64,000 nucleotides of DNA from Candidatus Lutibacillus vidarii. GTDB taxonomy: Bacteria > Actinomycetota > Actinomycetes > Actinomycetales > Dermatophilaceae. Positions 7,857 through 16,632 of this stretch are shown piece after piece (the stretch's first letter is position 1; every line of letters begins with the position of its first letter). Under the pieces are notes generated by a model, which worked only from the letters and a program-made list of their open reading frames with translations, was not told the DNA's origin and searched no databases. Where the stretch lies: positions 992,001 to 1,056,000 of the forward strand of contig JADKGA010000002.1 in NCBI GenBank assembly GCA_016717165.1, in the 5' to 3' direction. Position numbers and translations under genes: made by a program.

Positions 7857-8125
7857 GTGACGCCGAGTGGGTCGTGGTCTACTCCCGGCAGGCTCAGAAG
7901 GACGCCCACAAACTGGCCTCCTCGGGTCTGAAGGCGAAGGCCCAGGTGCTGCTGGACCTGGTGGCTCAGGATCCGTTCAGTTCTCCGCCTCGCTTCGAAA
8001 ATCTCGTCGGCGATCTGGCCGGCTGCTACTCACGAAGGATCAACATCCAGCATCGGCTCGTCTACGAGGTGCTGCCTGAGGAACGAGTGGTGCATGTGTT
8101 GCGAATGTGGACCCGCTACGAATGA
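7853..8125 (+). CDS. YoeB/Txe-family toxin (ribosome-dependent mRNA endonuclease)
   Basis: The 90-residue RelE-fold toxin begins VVVYSRQAQKDAHKLASSGL and ends HRLVYEVLPEERVVHVLRMWTRYE. In YoeB the conserved Arg, the His in HRLVY and the C-terminal aromatic form the nuclease site; all have plausible equivalents here. Family members cleave mRNA in the ribosomal A site under stress and are neutralised by the YefM antitoxin encoded just upstream. The GTG start overlaps the antitoxin stop by four bases. The reading frame is intact, so the pair looks functional. Confidence 0.9.
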   Translation: MSDAEWVVVYSRQAQKDAHKLASSGLKAKAQVLLDLVAQDPFSSPPRFENLVGDLAGCYSRRINIQHRLVYEVLPEERVVHVLRMWTRYE

Positions 8126-8264
8126 CCTGACTCCGCATGGCGCCTGGCGTCATCCACATGCCGCACCCGTGGGAACGGATCATGTTTGCCGGGGAACCGG
8201 GTTCACGTTTGCATCGTTCGTCGGCTCATGCCTGCTAGGTCGCCTTGCCGGGGGAGCGAAGGGT

Positions 8265-8270
8265 TAGAGT
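8265..8270 (+). promoter_or_regulatory. Putative -10 for leaderless M3 peptidase mRNA
   Basis: TAGAGT ends 6 nt before the GTG start, with no ribosome site between, as in leaderless actinobacterial transcripts. A TTGCCG lies 14 bp upstream, short for a -35 spacer. Confidence 0.4.
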
Positions 8271-8276
8271 CCCCGG

Positions 8277-10208
8277 GTGAGCACCGACCCCACCTTCATC
8301 GCCCTCCCCACACCTGAGCACACCGCCGCATGGGTCCTGGCCCAGGTCGAGCAGGGCCTTGCCGCCGCCCGCACCGGCGTCGCCGCGCTCAAGGCGCACC
8401 CCCCGGCCGACGCGATGGCCGCCCTGCGGGAGTTCGACGCCGTCGAGACGGCTCTGAGCAATGTGGCCTCGGTCGGCTCGCTGTTCAGCGAGGTCCACCC
8501 GCTCGAAGAGGTCCGCAGCGCCGGTGAGGCCGCGATCCAGGAGGTCCAGCGGCTCTCCACCGAGCTGAGCCTGGACCGCGAGCTCTACGAGGTCTTCGCC
8601 GGGCTCGATGCCACCGGTCTGGACGCCGACGCGACCCGGCTGCTGGAGAAGGTCCGGCGCGACTTCCGCCGCGCGGGCGTGGACCAGGATGACGCGACCC
8701 GCGCACGGATCACGGCGATCAACGAGCGGCTCGTCCTCGTCGGCCAGGAGTTCAGCAAGAACATCCGCGACGACGTGCGCAGCATCAGGGTCCGGCCCGA
8801 GCAGCTCGACGGGCTCCCGCAGGACTGGCTCGACGCCCATCCGGCCGGCGAGGACGGCCTGGTCACCGTGACGACCGACTACCCGGACTTCCTCCCCGTC
8901 GCCACCTACTGCACCGTGCGCCAGACCCGGCTCGACCTGCGCTTGGAGTTCCTCAACCGGGCCTGGCCGGTCAACGACGACCTGCTCCACGAGCTGTTCG
9001 ACCTGCGCCAGGAGCTCGCCGGGCTGGTGGGCTACCAGAACTGGGCCGACTATGACGCCGAGGTGAAGATGATCGGCCGGGGGTCGGCAATCCCCGAGTT
9101 CATCGACCAGGTCACCGCCGCGGCCGAGGCCTCCGGGCGTCGGGACCTCGCGGTCCTGCTCGAGCGGGTCCGGGTCGACCGCCCCGACGCCGAAGTCGTC
9201 GACTCGGTCGACGCGGTCTACTACGAGCGGCTCGTCCAGCAGGAGCAGTACGAGGTCGACACCCAGAAGGTGCGCACCTACTTCACCTTCGCCTCCGTGC
9301 GTCAAGGCCTGCTCGATGTCACCGGCCGGCTGTTCGGCCTCACCTATGTCGCCGTCCCGGACGCCCCGGTGTGGCACCCCGACGTCGCCGCGTATGACGT
9401 CCACCGCGGCTCGGACGCGGCCGCCCCGGTCGTTGGCCGGATCTACCTCGACCTGCACCCCCGGGAGGGCAAGTACAAGCACGCCGCCCAGTTCGACCTC
9501 GTCCGCGGGGTCGAGGGGCGCCAGCTGCCCGAAGGCGTTCTCGTCTGCAACTTCCCGCGCGGCCTCATGGAGCACGACCAGGTCGTCACCCTCTTCCACG
9601 AGTTCGGCCACCTCGTCCACCACGTCCTTGCCGGGCACGTCGAGTGGATCAGGTTCTCCGGCGTGGCGACCGAGTGGGACTTCGTCGAGGCGCCGAGCCA
9701 GATGCTCGAGGAGTGGGCATGGGACGCCGAGGTCCTGCGGACCTTCGCGCTCGACGCCGACGGTGCGGCGATCCCGGTGGAGCTCGTCGCAGCGATGCGC
9801 CGCGCCAACGACTTCGGGAAGGGCTACGCCGCCCGCACCCAGATGTTCTACGCCGCGATGGCCTACGCCTTCCACGTCGAGCGCCCCAGCGATATCACCG
9901 CCCGAACCCGTGAGCTGCAGGAGCGCTACTCGCTCTTCCCGTACCTCGAAGGGACACATATGCCGTGCTCGTTCGGGCACCTGGAGGGGTACTCGTCGGC
10001 CTACTACACGTACATGTGGTCGCTCGTCATCGCCAAGGACCTCTTCAGCGTCTTCCGCAAGGAGGACCTCTTCGACCCCGAGGTCGCCGGCCGCTACCGG
10101 GACCTCGTGCTGGCACGTGGCGGGAGCGCCGACGCCGCCGACCTGGTGGCCGACTTCCTCGGTCGGCCCTACACCGTCGACGCGTACACGGCCTGGCTGG
10201 CCCAGTGA
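8277..10208 (+). CDS. M3-family zinc oligopeptidase
   Basis: This 643-residue thimet-oligopeptidase-like enzyme probably degrades short peptides in the cytoplasm, since no signal peptide is present. The catalytic motif HEFGHLVH is at residues 441-448, and the third zinc ligand is probably the glutamate in DFVEAPSQMLEEW. The N-terminal half is the long helical substrate channel. GYSSAYYTYMWS near the C-terminus is the conserved substrate-binding tyrosine region. The GTG start follows a -10-like hexamer at leaderless distance. It stands alone, with the accessory patch upstream and an ECF sigma operon downstream. Confidence 0.93.
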   Translation: MSTDPTFIALPTPEHTAAWVLAQVEQGLAAARTGVAALKAHPPADAMAALREFDAVETALSNVASVGSLFSEVHPLEEVRSAGEAAIQEVQRLSTELSLDRELYEVFAGLDATGLDADATRLLEKVRRDFRRAGVDQDDATRARITAINERLVLVGQEFSKNIRDDVRSIRVRPEQLDGLPQDWLDAHPAGEDGLVTVTTDYPDFLPVATYCTVRQTRLDLRLEFLNRAWPVNDDLLHELFDLRQELAGLVGYQNWADYDAEVKMIGRGSAIPEFIDQVTAAAEASGRRDLAVLLERVRVDRPDAEVVDSVDAVYYERLVQQEQYEVDTQKVRTYFTFASVRQGLLDVTGRLFGLTYVAVPDAPVWHPDVAAYDVHRGSDAAAPVVGRIYLDLHPREGKYKHAAQFDLVRGVEGRQLPEGVLVCNFPRGLMEHDQVVTLFHEFGHLVHHVLAGHVEWIRFSGVATEWDFVEAPSQMLEEWAWDAEVLRTFALDADGAAIPVELVAAMRRANDFGKGYAARTQMFYAAMAYAFHVERPSDITARTRELQERYSLFPYLEGTHMPCSFGHLEGYSSAYYTYMWSLVIAKDLFSVFRKEDLFDPEVAGRYRDLVLARGGSADAADLVADFLGRPYTVDAYTAWLAQ

Positions 10209-10317
10209 CCCGCTGAGCCCTGACCTGCCGAGTCGTCACCCGCTGAGCCGGGCAGAGCCGCCCGAGGACGCGGTCGGGGACCCGGCATACCGGCAGTTGT
10301 TCGCGCGCTGACGACCC

Positions 10318-10342
10318 AACCTTTCCGGAGCCCCACCACGTC
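10318..10342 (+). promoter_or_regulatory. ECF-type promoter upstream of the first sigma gene
   Basis: AACCTT (10318) and CGTC (10339) are separated so that AACC and CGTC lie 17 bp apart, the classic ECF -35/-10 layout. It suggests that the sigma factor transcribes its own operon. A comparable AACC-N16-CGAC lies before the second sigma gene. Confidence 0.45.
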
Positions 10343-10371
10343 TTTGGGGATGACAAGGAAGGGAGGACCCG

Positions 10372-10938
10372 GTGGACACCGGTCATGGCACGACCATCAC
10401 GAAGACCGAATCGCGCGGACGCCCGCACGACGCGGACTTCACCGAGTACGTCGCTGCCCGACAGGGGCAGATGCTTCGGTTCGCGTACCTGCTGACAGGT
10501 CAGCGAGCAGAGGCCGAGGACCTGCTGCAGACGGCCTTCGCGAAGCTCTACCTCGCCTGGGGGAAGGTGGATGTCGAGTCGTCTCGTGACGCCTACGTCC
10601 GGACCATCCTCGTCCGCGAGAACGCCTCGACGTGGCGCCGGCTCTGGCGCCGCAAGGAGCTGTCGGTCGGTGAGCTCACCGACGGGTCGGCCGTTGACGC
10701 CGGCTTCGTCAGCTCCCCCCACGAGTCCTTCGTCGACCGGAGCCTCATGTGGCAGTGCGTCTGCGCCCTGCCTCCCAAGCAGCGGGCCGCCGTCGTCCTC
10801 CGCTACTACGAGGACCTCTCCGAGAAGGCGACCGCAGAGATCCTCGGTGTCTCAGTCGGCACCGTCAAGTCCTCGTGCAGCGCTGCGCTCCGCGCGCTGC
10901 GAACCAGCATCACCGCCTCGGAAGGAGGCCCGCGATGA
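10372..10938 (+). CDS. ECF sigma factor, SigE-like subfamily
   Basis: This 188-residue group 4 sigma factor has region 2 (YVAARQGQMLRFAYLLTG ... AEDLLQTAFAKLYLAW, about residues 23-65). Region 4 is LPPKQRAAVVLRYYEDLSEKATAEILGVSVGTVKS (about 127-165). It matches the SigE family of actinobacterial ECF sigmas. GGGAGG at 10361-10366 supports the GTG 10372 start. The stop overlaps the start of a membrane protein (ATGA), the usual place for a regulatory partner. The signal it answers is not visible. Confidence 0.88.
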   Translation: MDTGHGTTITKTESRGRPHDADFTEYVAARQGQMLRFAYLLTGQRAEAEDLLQTAFAKLYLAWGKVDVESSRDAYVRTILVRENASTWRRLWRRKELSVGELTDGSAVDAGFVSSPHESFVDRSLMWQCVCALPPKQRAAVVLRYYEDLSEKATAEILGVSVGTVKSSCSAALRALRTSITASEGGPR

Positions 10939-12248
10939 ACGCAACAGAGAACAGCGACCGGCAGTGGGAGCAGGCCCTGGCCACGGTTCTGCGTGAGCAG
11001 GCACCAATGGCTGACGGTGCGTCCAGCCTGGTCGGCCCGTCGATCCACCGCGCAGGTCGGATCCGCCGCCGCCGTCAGCTCGCCGTGACCGCCGCCGGTG
11101 TCGTCGCCGTCGCCGCTGTGGCGACCCCGATCGCCATGGGCGCCTTCGGACGCAACAACGCCGCGACCCAGCCCGGTACGTCGGTCTCCGCGCCGGCCTC
11201 CGGGTCGGTCTCCGCGTCGGCCCCCGGGTCGGTCTCCGCGTCGGTGACCGGGTCCGCGCCGGCCACGTCCGCCGCAAGCTCGCCGACAACCCTCTCCATC
11301 GCCGCCCTCCCGACCGGTGCCGCTCCGAAGGTCACCTGGATCGAGGACCAGGGTCGGATGGCGGGTAACTCGGGTACGTCGACCATCCACTTCGCCGACG
11401 GGACGACCGTCCAGACCCCGTTCTGGGCCCGGCGCGCCGCGGTCTTCGGGACCGGGGTCATCGCCGAGGACACCCCCAACGGCGCCCAGGAGGGGCCGCA
11501 GGTCGTCATCCTCGACGCTAAGGGCAAGGAGCTCGACCGCTTCTACGGGCGCGGCCCGGTGGCGAGTGCGGATGGGTCGCGGGTCGCGGTGTGGCGCTTC
11601 GTCAAGGCCGGGGACTCCAAGGTCCAGATCTTCGACGCGAAGACCGGCTCGCTCACCCCGCTGGTCGACACGACCTGGAACGCGGAGGGTGGCTACGGCG
11701 CCGACCCCATCGGCTTCGTCGACGCCGACCGGGTCATCGTGTCGCCGGTCACCGAGGGTGGCACGCCCGTCCCCATGCTGGTCGACATGGCCGGCTCGCT
11801 CACCCCGGTGCCCCAGCTCGCCTGGGTCGCGGCGGTCGCCCCGTCCGTGCACCAGGTCGTCGCGTCGACCTACAACCCGGCGTCAGCGGTGGTCTACTCC
11901 TTCGACGGCACCCCCACGATGCTGTGGTCCACGACTGGCCAGACCCCCGAGGCCCTGTCGGCGGACGGCACCCTCGTGGTCACCTCGGACCCGCGGGTCG
12001 ACGGGTCCGGTGTCCGGGCGCTTACGGTGACGAAGGTGGCGACCCAGCAGGTCGTCGCGACCTTCACGGTCACCAGCTTCGCTGGGGTCGTCTTCGAGGA
12101 CGCCAGCCACCTGGTCTTCGAGGCCAACGACGGCACCGCCGGCGGGCTGCTCCGGTGCTCGGTCGACGGGACCTGCGAGCTTGCCGTCAAGGGCACGGTC
12201 GACACGGCGACGGCCAGCTCCGGCCTGCGGGTGACCACCACCAAGTAG
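10935..12248 (+). CDS. Membrane-anchored partner of the ECF sigma factor (putative anti-sigma)
   Basis: This 437-residue protein has a short cytoplasmic head (about 45 residues), one membrane helix at about 49-70 after an RIRRRRQ stop signal, and a Ser/Ala/Pro-rich linker. The extracytoplasmic domain has repeated strand motifs such as ASADGSRVAVWRF and LSADGTLVVTSD, suggestive of a TolB/WD40-like propeller. It overlaps the sigma gene (ATGA) and has GGAGG upstream, so it is co-translated. No HxxxCxxC zinc anti-sigma motif is seen, so an anti-sigma role is inferred from position and topology. The linker is encoded by repeated TCGGTCTCCGCG-like units near 11185-11245. Confidence 0.7.
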   Translation: MNATENSDRQWEQALATVLREQAPMADGASSLVGPSIHRAGRIRRRRQLAVTAAGVVAVAAVATPIAMGAFGRNNAATQPGTSVSAPASGSVSASAPGSVSASVTGSAPATSAASSPTTLSIAALPTGAAPKVTWIEDQGRMAGNSGTSTIHFADGTTVQTPFWARRAAVFGTGVIAEDTPNGAQEGPQVVILDAKGKELDRFYGRGPVASADGSRVAVWRFVKAGDSKVQIFDAKTGSLTPLVDTTWNAEGGYGADPIGFVDADRVIVSPVTEGGTPVPMLVDMAGSLTPVPQLAWVAAVAPSVHQVVASTYNPASAVVYSFDGTPTMLWSTTGQTPEALSADGTLVVTSDPRVDGSGVRALTVTKVATQQVVATFTVTSFAGVVFEDASHLVFEANDGTAGGLLRCSVDGTCELAVKGTVDTATASSGLRVTTTK

Positions 12249-12289
12249 TGCGCTTGTCTCGACGCGGGCTGCGGGCGTATGACGGTCGT

Positions 12290-12589
12290 ATGACCGACAC
12301 AGCGCCCGCAGTCCGCGTCACTGCGTTCGTCGCCGGCCGGGTCCAGGGGGTGGGCTTTCGCTGGTGGACCCGCAGTATGGCGCTCGAGCTCGGCCTGGTC
12401 GGCCACGCCCGCAACCTCGACGACGGTCGGGTGGAGGTCGTCGCCCAGGGGCCGCAGGACAAGGTCCACCAGCTGCTCGCTCTGCTCGGGGAGCAACCGT
12501 CGAGCCGGCGCCGGCCCGGCCGGGTGACCTCGGTGGTCACGCTCCCAGGCACTCCCCGCGAGGACGTCCGGGGGTTCGGCGAGCGCTGA
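12290..12589 (+). CDS. acyP: Acylphosphatase
   Basis: This 99-residue enzyme hydrolyses acyl phosphates such as acetyl phosphate. The signature AGRVQGVGFRWWT carries the phosphate loop and catalytic Arg (R24), and ARNLDDGRVEV carries the catalytic Asn (N42). ATG 12290 gives the normal N-terminus. Acylphosphatase genes often lie just upstream of smc in actinobacteria. Here a chorismate mutase gene sits between them. Confidence 0.93.
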   Translation: MTDTAPAVRVTAFVAGRVQGVGFRWWTRSMALELGLVGHARNLDDGRVEVVAQGPQDKVHQLLALLGEQPSSRRRPGRVTSVVTLPGTPREDVRGFGER

Positions 12590-12594
12590 GCCCC

Positions 12595-12600
12595 TACGAT
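12595..12600 (+). promoter_or_regulatory. Putative -10 for leaderless chorismate mutase mRNA
   Basis: TACGAT ends 6 nt before GTG 12607 and no Shine-Dalgarno sequence intervenes. This suggests a leaderless transcript starting at the initiation codon. Confidence 0.4.
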
Positions 12601-12606
12601 GGCGGC

Positions 12607-12930
12607 GTGAGCACCCTGCCTCCGGACCTCGAGCGGCTTCGGGGGAGCATCGACAATATCGATGCCGCCCTGGTGCACCTGCTCGCGGAACGGTTCAAGT
12701 GCACCCAGGAGGTCGGCCGGCTCAAGGCCGCGCTGGGTATGCCGCCCGCCGACCTCGCCCGCGAGGAGCGTCAGGTGGCCCGGCTGCGGGCCCTGGCGGA
12801 CGAGGCGGGCCTGGACCCGGTCTTCGCCGAGAAGTTCCTCGCCTTCATCATCGCCGAGGTGATCCGCCACCACGTGGCCCTCGTCGACGAGCCACGCGTT
12901 GCCCCCGGCCCGGCGCCCGCCGCCGGGTAG
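12607..12930 (+). CDS. Chorismate mutase (AroQ type)
   Basis: This 107-residue, all-helical enzyme converts chorismate to prephenate in phenylalanine and tyrosine synthesis. It begins LPPDLERLRGSIDNIDAALVHLLAERFKCTQEVGRLKAALG, with the AroQ active-site Arg (RLRGSID) and Lys/Arg positions visible. No signal peptide is present, so it is a cytoplasmic form. Small actinobacterial chorismate mutases of this kind are often inactive until bound by DAHP synthase; whether that holds here cannot be seen. The GTG start follows a TACGAT -10-like element. Confidence 0.9.
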   Translation: MSTLPPDLERLRGSIDNIDAALVHLLAERFKCTQEVGRLKAALGMPPADLAREERQVARLRALADEAGLDPVFAEKFLAFIIAEVIRHHVALVDEPRVAPGPAPAAG

Positions 12931-12974
12931 GCTGGCCCGGATCGTCCGACCCCACCGGAAGGCCCGCACATCCC

Positions 12975-15900
12975 GTGTACGTCAAGAGCGTGACCATGCG
13001 CGGCTTCAAGTCGTTCGCCTCGGCGACGACGCTGCGCCTGGAACCAGGCATCACGTGCATCGTGGGCCCGAACGGGTCGGGAAAGTCCAATGTCGTCGAC
13101 GCCCTCGCCTGGGTCATGGGCGAGCAGGGGGCAAAGTCGCTGCGCGGCGGGAAGATGGAGGACGTCATCTTCGCCGGCACCGCCGGGCGGCCCCCGCTGG
13201 GCCGCGCCGAGGTCGCGATGACGATCGACAACTCCGACGGCGCGCTGCCGATCGACTACTCCGAGGTGACCCTGTCCCGGACGATGTTCCGCTCCGGGGG
13301 TTCTGAGTACGCCATTAACGGCACGAGCTGCCGGCTGCTCGACATCCAGGAGCTGCTCTCCGACTCCGGCATCGGCCGGGAGATGCACGTCATCGTCGGC
13401 CAGGGCCAGCTCGACGCCATCCTGCGGGCCACCCCCGAGGAGCGGCGCGGCTTCATCGAGGAGGCCGCTGGGGTCCTCAAGCATCGCAAGCGCAAGGAAC
13501 GCGCGCTGCGCAAGCTCGAGTCGATGGAGGCCAACCTCACCCGGCTCACCGACCTCATCGGCGAGATCCGCCGCCAGCTCGGGCCACTGGGTCGACAGGC
13601 CGAGACCGCCCGCCGGGCCGCGGTCATCCAGGCCGACGCCCGCGACGCCCGGCTCCGCCTGCTCGCCGACGACCTCGTCCAGCTCCGCTCCACCCTCGAG
13701 CAGCAGGTCGCCGACGAGACGGCGCTGATCGCCCGCCGCGCCGACGTCGAGCTGGCCCTCGCCACCGCGGTGGAGCGCGCGCGTGAGCTCGAGACCGCCG
13801 CCGAGGAGGCCCGCCCGACCCTCGCCGCGACCGGCGAACGGTGGTTCGCCCTCTCCCAGATCGCCGAGCGACTCCGGGCGACCGCATCCCTCGCCGCCGA
13901 GCGGGTCCGTCTGCTCCAGGACGACGAGAGCACCCCGACCCCCCCGAGCCGCGACCCCGAGGCGATGCGCACCGCCGCCGCGCGGCTGCGGTCCGAGGCC
14001 GGCGGGGTGGAGGGCGAGGTCGGTGAGCTCACCGCCGCGCTCGCCGCCGCGGTCGCCGCGCGGACCGCCGCAGAGCAGCGGTATGCCGAGGAGCAGCTCC
14101 GCCTCCAGCGTGCCGTCCGCGCCGCGGCCGACCGTCGCGAGGGCGTCGCACGGCTGGCCGGTCAGGCCGGCGCCAAGCTCTCCCGGATCGAGGCCGGTGA
14201 GGCGGAGGTGGGCCGGCTCCGGCAGATCGCTGCCGCAGCCCTGGCCCGGGCCGCCGCGGCCGAGCAGGAGTTCGCCCGGCTCGAGGGGTCGATCGCCGAC
14301 CACGAGGTGGGCGAGGCCGATCTCGACGCGGTCTACGAGCGGGCCGACAAGCAGCTCACCGCCGCGACCGCGGCCGTCGACGCCCTCCGGGAGGCCGAGC
14401 GCGCCACCGAGCGGGAACGCAGCACCAGCGCGGCCCGGCTCGAGGCCCTCGAGCTGAGCCTGTCCGGGAAGGACGGCGTCGCCGCCCTCCTCGAGGCCGC
14501 CCCCAAGGGCGTGGTCGGCGCCGTGGCCTCGATGGTGCAGGTCGACGCGGGCTTCGAGCCGGCCATCGCCGCGGCCCTCGGCTGGGCCGCCGAGGCCGTC
14601 GTCGTCAAGCAGGTCAAGGACGCGACCACGGCGCTGGCTCGGTTGCGGTCCGAGCAGTCCGGCACCGTCGGGCTCCTCGTCGGTGAGTCAGCCCCGACAG
14701 CCGACCGGTCCGCATGGCCGGCGCTGCCCCGGGGCGCCCGGTGGGCCGTCGACGTCATCACGTGCGACCCGGCCGTCCGGTCCGCCGTCGAGGCAGCGCT
14801 GAGCCGAGTCGCCATCGTCGAGTCGGCCTCTTCCGTCGCCGCGGTCGTCGCCGCCGGAGGCACCGCCGTCACTCGCGACGGCGATGTCCATGCACCCGGC
14901 TGGGCCCGGGGTGGCTCGGCAGGCGGGCCGAGCGCGATCGAGGTCCGGGCCGCCGCCGACGAGGCACGGGCCGCCCTCCGGGCGGCCACCACCCGCGCGG
15001 AACGGCTCCGGTTCGAGCTCGCCACCGCCACCGAGTCAGCCGAGCAGGCCCAGCACCACGCCGATGCCGCCCTGGAACGGCTGCATGAGTCGGACGCCCG
15101 GCTGTCCGCGGTCGCCGAGCAGCTGGGCGGCCTGTCCACCGTCGTCCGCACCGCCCGAGCCGAGGCCGAGCGCACCGAGGCCGCCGCGCTGGCCGTCGAG
15201 CACCGGCTCCACGCCGAGCGGGCCGAGCACGCCCTGCTCGCCGAGCGCCTCGAGGCCGCCTCCGCCGAGCCCGAGGACGCCGAGCCGAGCACCACCGTCC
15301 GCGACGAGCTCGAGTCCGCGGCGGCGACCGCGCGCGGCGCCGAGACCGAGGTCCGGCTGACCCTGCGCACCCGCGAGGAGCAGCTGCGCGCCATCACCGA
15401 GCGGGCCACCGGGCTGGAGCGCGCGGCCGCGGACGAGCTCGCCGCCCGGGAGCGCTGGGCCGCCCGCGCCGCCCGCCGCAGCCGCGAGCGTGAGGTCGCC
15501 GGCGCCGTCAGCGTCGGGGCGGCATACGCCGTGACGGTCGTGAGCCGGGCCGCGGACCTGGCCCAGGCGCGCCGCGATGAGCTGGAGGGCGAGCGCGCGG
15601 CGCGCGAGGTCGCGCTGGCCGAGGTGCGCCGCGAGGTGAGCGGACTGCAGGGGCAGCAGCGCGAGCTGACCGACTCGGTGCACCGCGACGAGCTGGCGCG
15701 GGCCCAGCAACGGCTGCGCATCGAGACCCTGGAGACCCGGGCCGTCGAGGAGCTCGGCGTCGACCTGGAGACCCTCGTGGAGGACTTCGGGCCACACCGG
15801 CCGGTGCCCCTGCTCGCCGGTCCCGACGACCCGCAGGACGACGAGCCGCGGTCCGAGCCGTACGTCCGCGAGGTCCAGGAGAAGCGGCTCCGGCGCGCCG

Positions 15901-16601
15901 AACGCGCCCTGACCGCGCTCGGCCGGGTCAACCCGCTGGCGCTGGAAGAGTTCACCGCGCTCGAGGAGCGGCATACCTTCCTCGCGACCCAGCTGGAGGA
16001 CCTCCGCAGCTCCAAGCGCGACCTGCTCGACATCGTCAAGGAGGTCGACGAACGGGTCCAGCGGGTCTTCACCGACGCCTATCTCGACACCGCCGCCGCC
16101 TTCGGACGGGTCTTCGCGCGGCTCTTCCCCGGCGGGGAGGGGCGGCTGGTCCTCACCGACCCACAGAACATGCTGACGACGGGCATCGAGGTGGAGGCCC
16201 GGCCGCCGGGGAAGAAGATCAAGCGGCTGTCCCTGCTCTCCGGGGGCGAGCGCTCGCTGACCGCGGTGGCCCTGCTCGTCGCGATCTTCCAGGCCCGGCC
16301 GAGCCCCTTCTACATCCTCGACGAGGTCGAGGCCGCCCTCGACGACACCAACCTCGGCCGCCTCATCACCTTGCTCGCCGAGCTGCGCGACTCCAGCCAG
16401 CTCATCGTCATCACCCACCAGAAGCGGACGATGGAGATCGCCGACGCGTTGTACGGCGTGACGATGCGCGGTGACGGGGTGACCACGGTGGTGAGCCAGC
16501 GGCTGCGGGAGGCCGGCGCCGAGGAGCCGGAGGCGACTGCCGAGCCTGTCGGGTCAACGGCGGGTCACGAAGACGTGAAGATTCCAGAACGGGCCGGCTG
16601 A
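12975..16601 (+). CDS. smc: Chromosome segregation protein SMC
   Basis: This 1208-residue condensin ATPase, with ScpA/ScpB, loads near parS sites and organises the chromosome. Walker A GPNGSGKS is at residues 31-38. Long Ala/Glu/Arg-rich coiled coils flank a hinge (about residues 500-650, around GVVGAVASMVQVD). The C-terminal ABC signature LLSGGERSLTAVALL and Walker B FYILDEVEAALDD complete the head. GTG 12975 gives MYVKSVTMRGFKSFA, the standard SMC start, with a GGAAGG stretch upstream; the upstream extension of the frame is a shadow. Coiled-coil segments are rich in alanine, as in other high-GC hosts. Confidence 0.96.
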   Translation: MYVKSVTMRGFKSFASATTLRLEPGITCIVGPNGSGKSNVVDALAWVMGEQGAKSLRGGKMEDVIFAGTAGRPPLGRAEVAMTIDNSDGALPIDYSEVTLSRTMFRSGGSEYAINGTSCRLLDIQELLSDSGIGREMHVIVGQGQLDAILRATPEERRGFIEEAAGVLKHRKRKERALRKLESMEANLTRLTDLIGEIRRQLGPLGRQAETARRAAVIQADARDARLRLLADDLVQLRSTLEQQVADETALIARRADVELALATAVERARELETAAEEARPTLAATGERWFALSQIAERLRATASLAAERVRLLQDDESTPTPPSRDPEAMRTAAARLRSEAGGVEGEVGELTAALAAAVAARTAAEQRYAEEQLRLQRAVRAAADRREGVARLAGQAGAKLSRIEAGEAEVGRLRQIAAAALARAAAAEQEFARLEGSIADHEVGEADLDAVYERADKQLTAATAAVDALREAERATERERSTSAARLEALELSLSGKDGVAALLEAAPKGVVGAVASMVQVDAGFEPAIAAALGWAAEAVVVKQVKDATTALARLRSEQSGTVGLLVGESAPTADRSAWPALPRGARWAVDVITCDPAVRSAVEAALSRVAIVESASSVAAVVAAGGTAVTRDGDVHAPGWARGGSAGGPSAIEVRAAADEARAALRAATTRAERLRFELATATESAEQAQHHADAALERLHESDARLSAVAEQLGGLSTVVRTARAEAERTEAAALAVEHRLHAERAEHALLAERLEAASAEPEDAEPSTTVRDELESAAATARGAETEVRLTLRTREEQLRAITERATGLERAAADELAARERWAARAARRSREREVAGAVSVGAAYAVTVVSRAADLAQARRDELEGERAAREVALAEVRREVSGLQGQQRELTDSVHRDELARAQQRLRIETLETRAVEELGVDLETLVEDFGPHRPVPLLAGPDDPQDDEPRSEPYVREVQEKRLRRAERALTALGRVNPLALEEFTALEERHTFLATQLEDLRSSKRDLLDIVKEVDERVQRVFTDAYLDTAAAFGRVFARLFPGGEGRLVLTDPQNMLTTGIEVEARPPGKKIKRLSLLSGGERSLTAVALLVAIFQARPSPFYILDEVEAALDDTNLGRLITLLAELRDSSQLIVITHQKRTMEIADALYGVTMRGDGVTTVVSQRLREAGAEEPEATAEPVGSTAGHEDVKIPERAG

Positions 16602-16632
16602 ACCGGGGTTTCGGTTTGGTCGAACCGCTGCA

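Noticed and set aside
10212..10311. Short peptide ending DPAYRQLFAR after the M3 gene as a gene remnant
   Set aside because: Its frame upstream is only a shadow of the peptidase gene; the tail looks protein-like but no start or homology could be shown.
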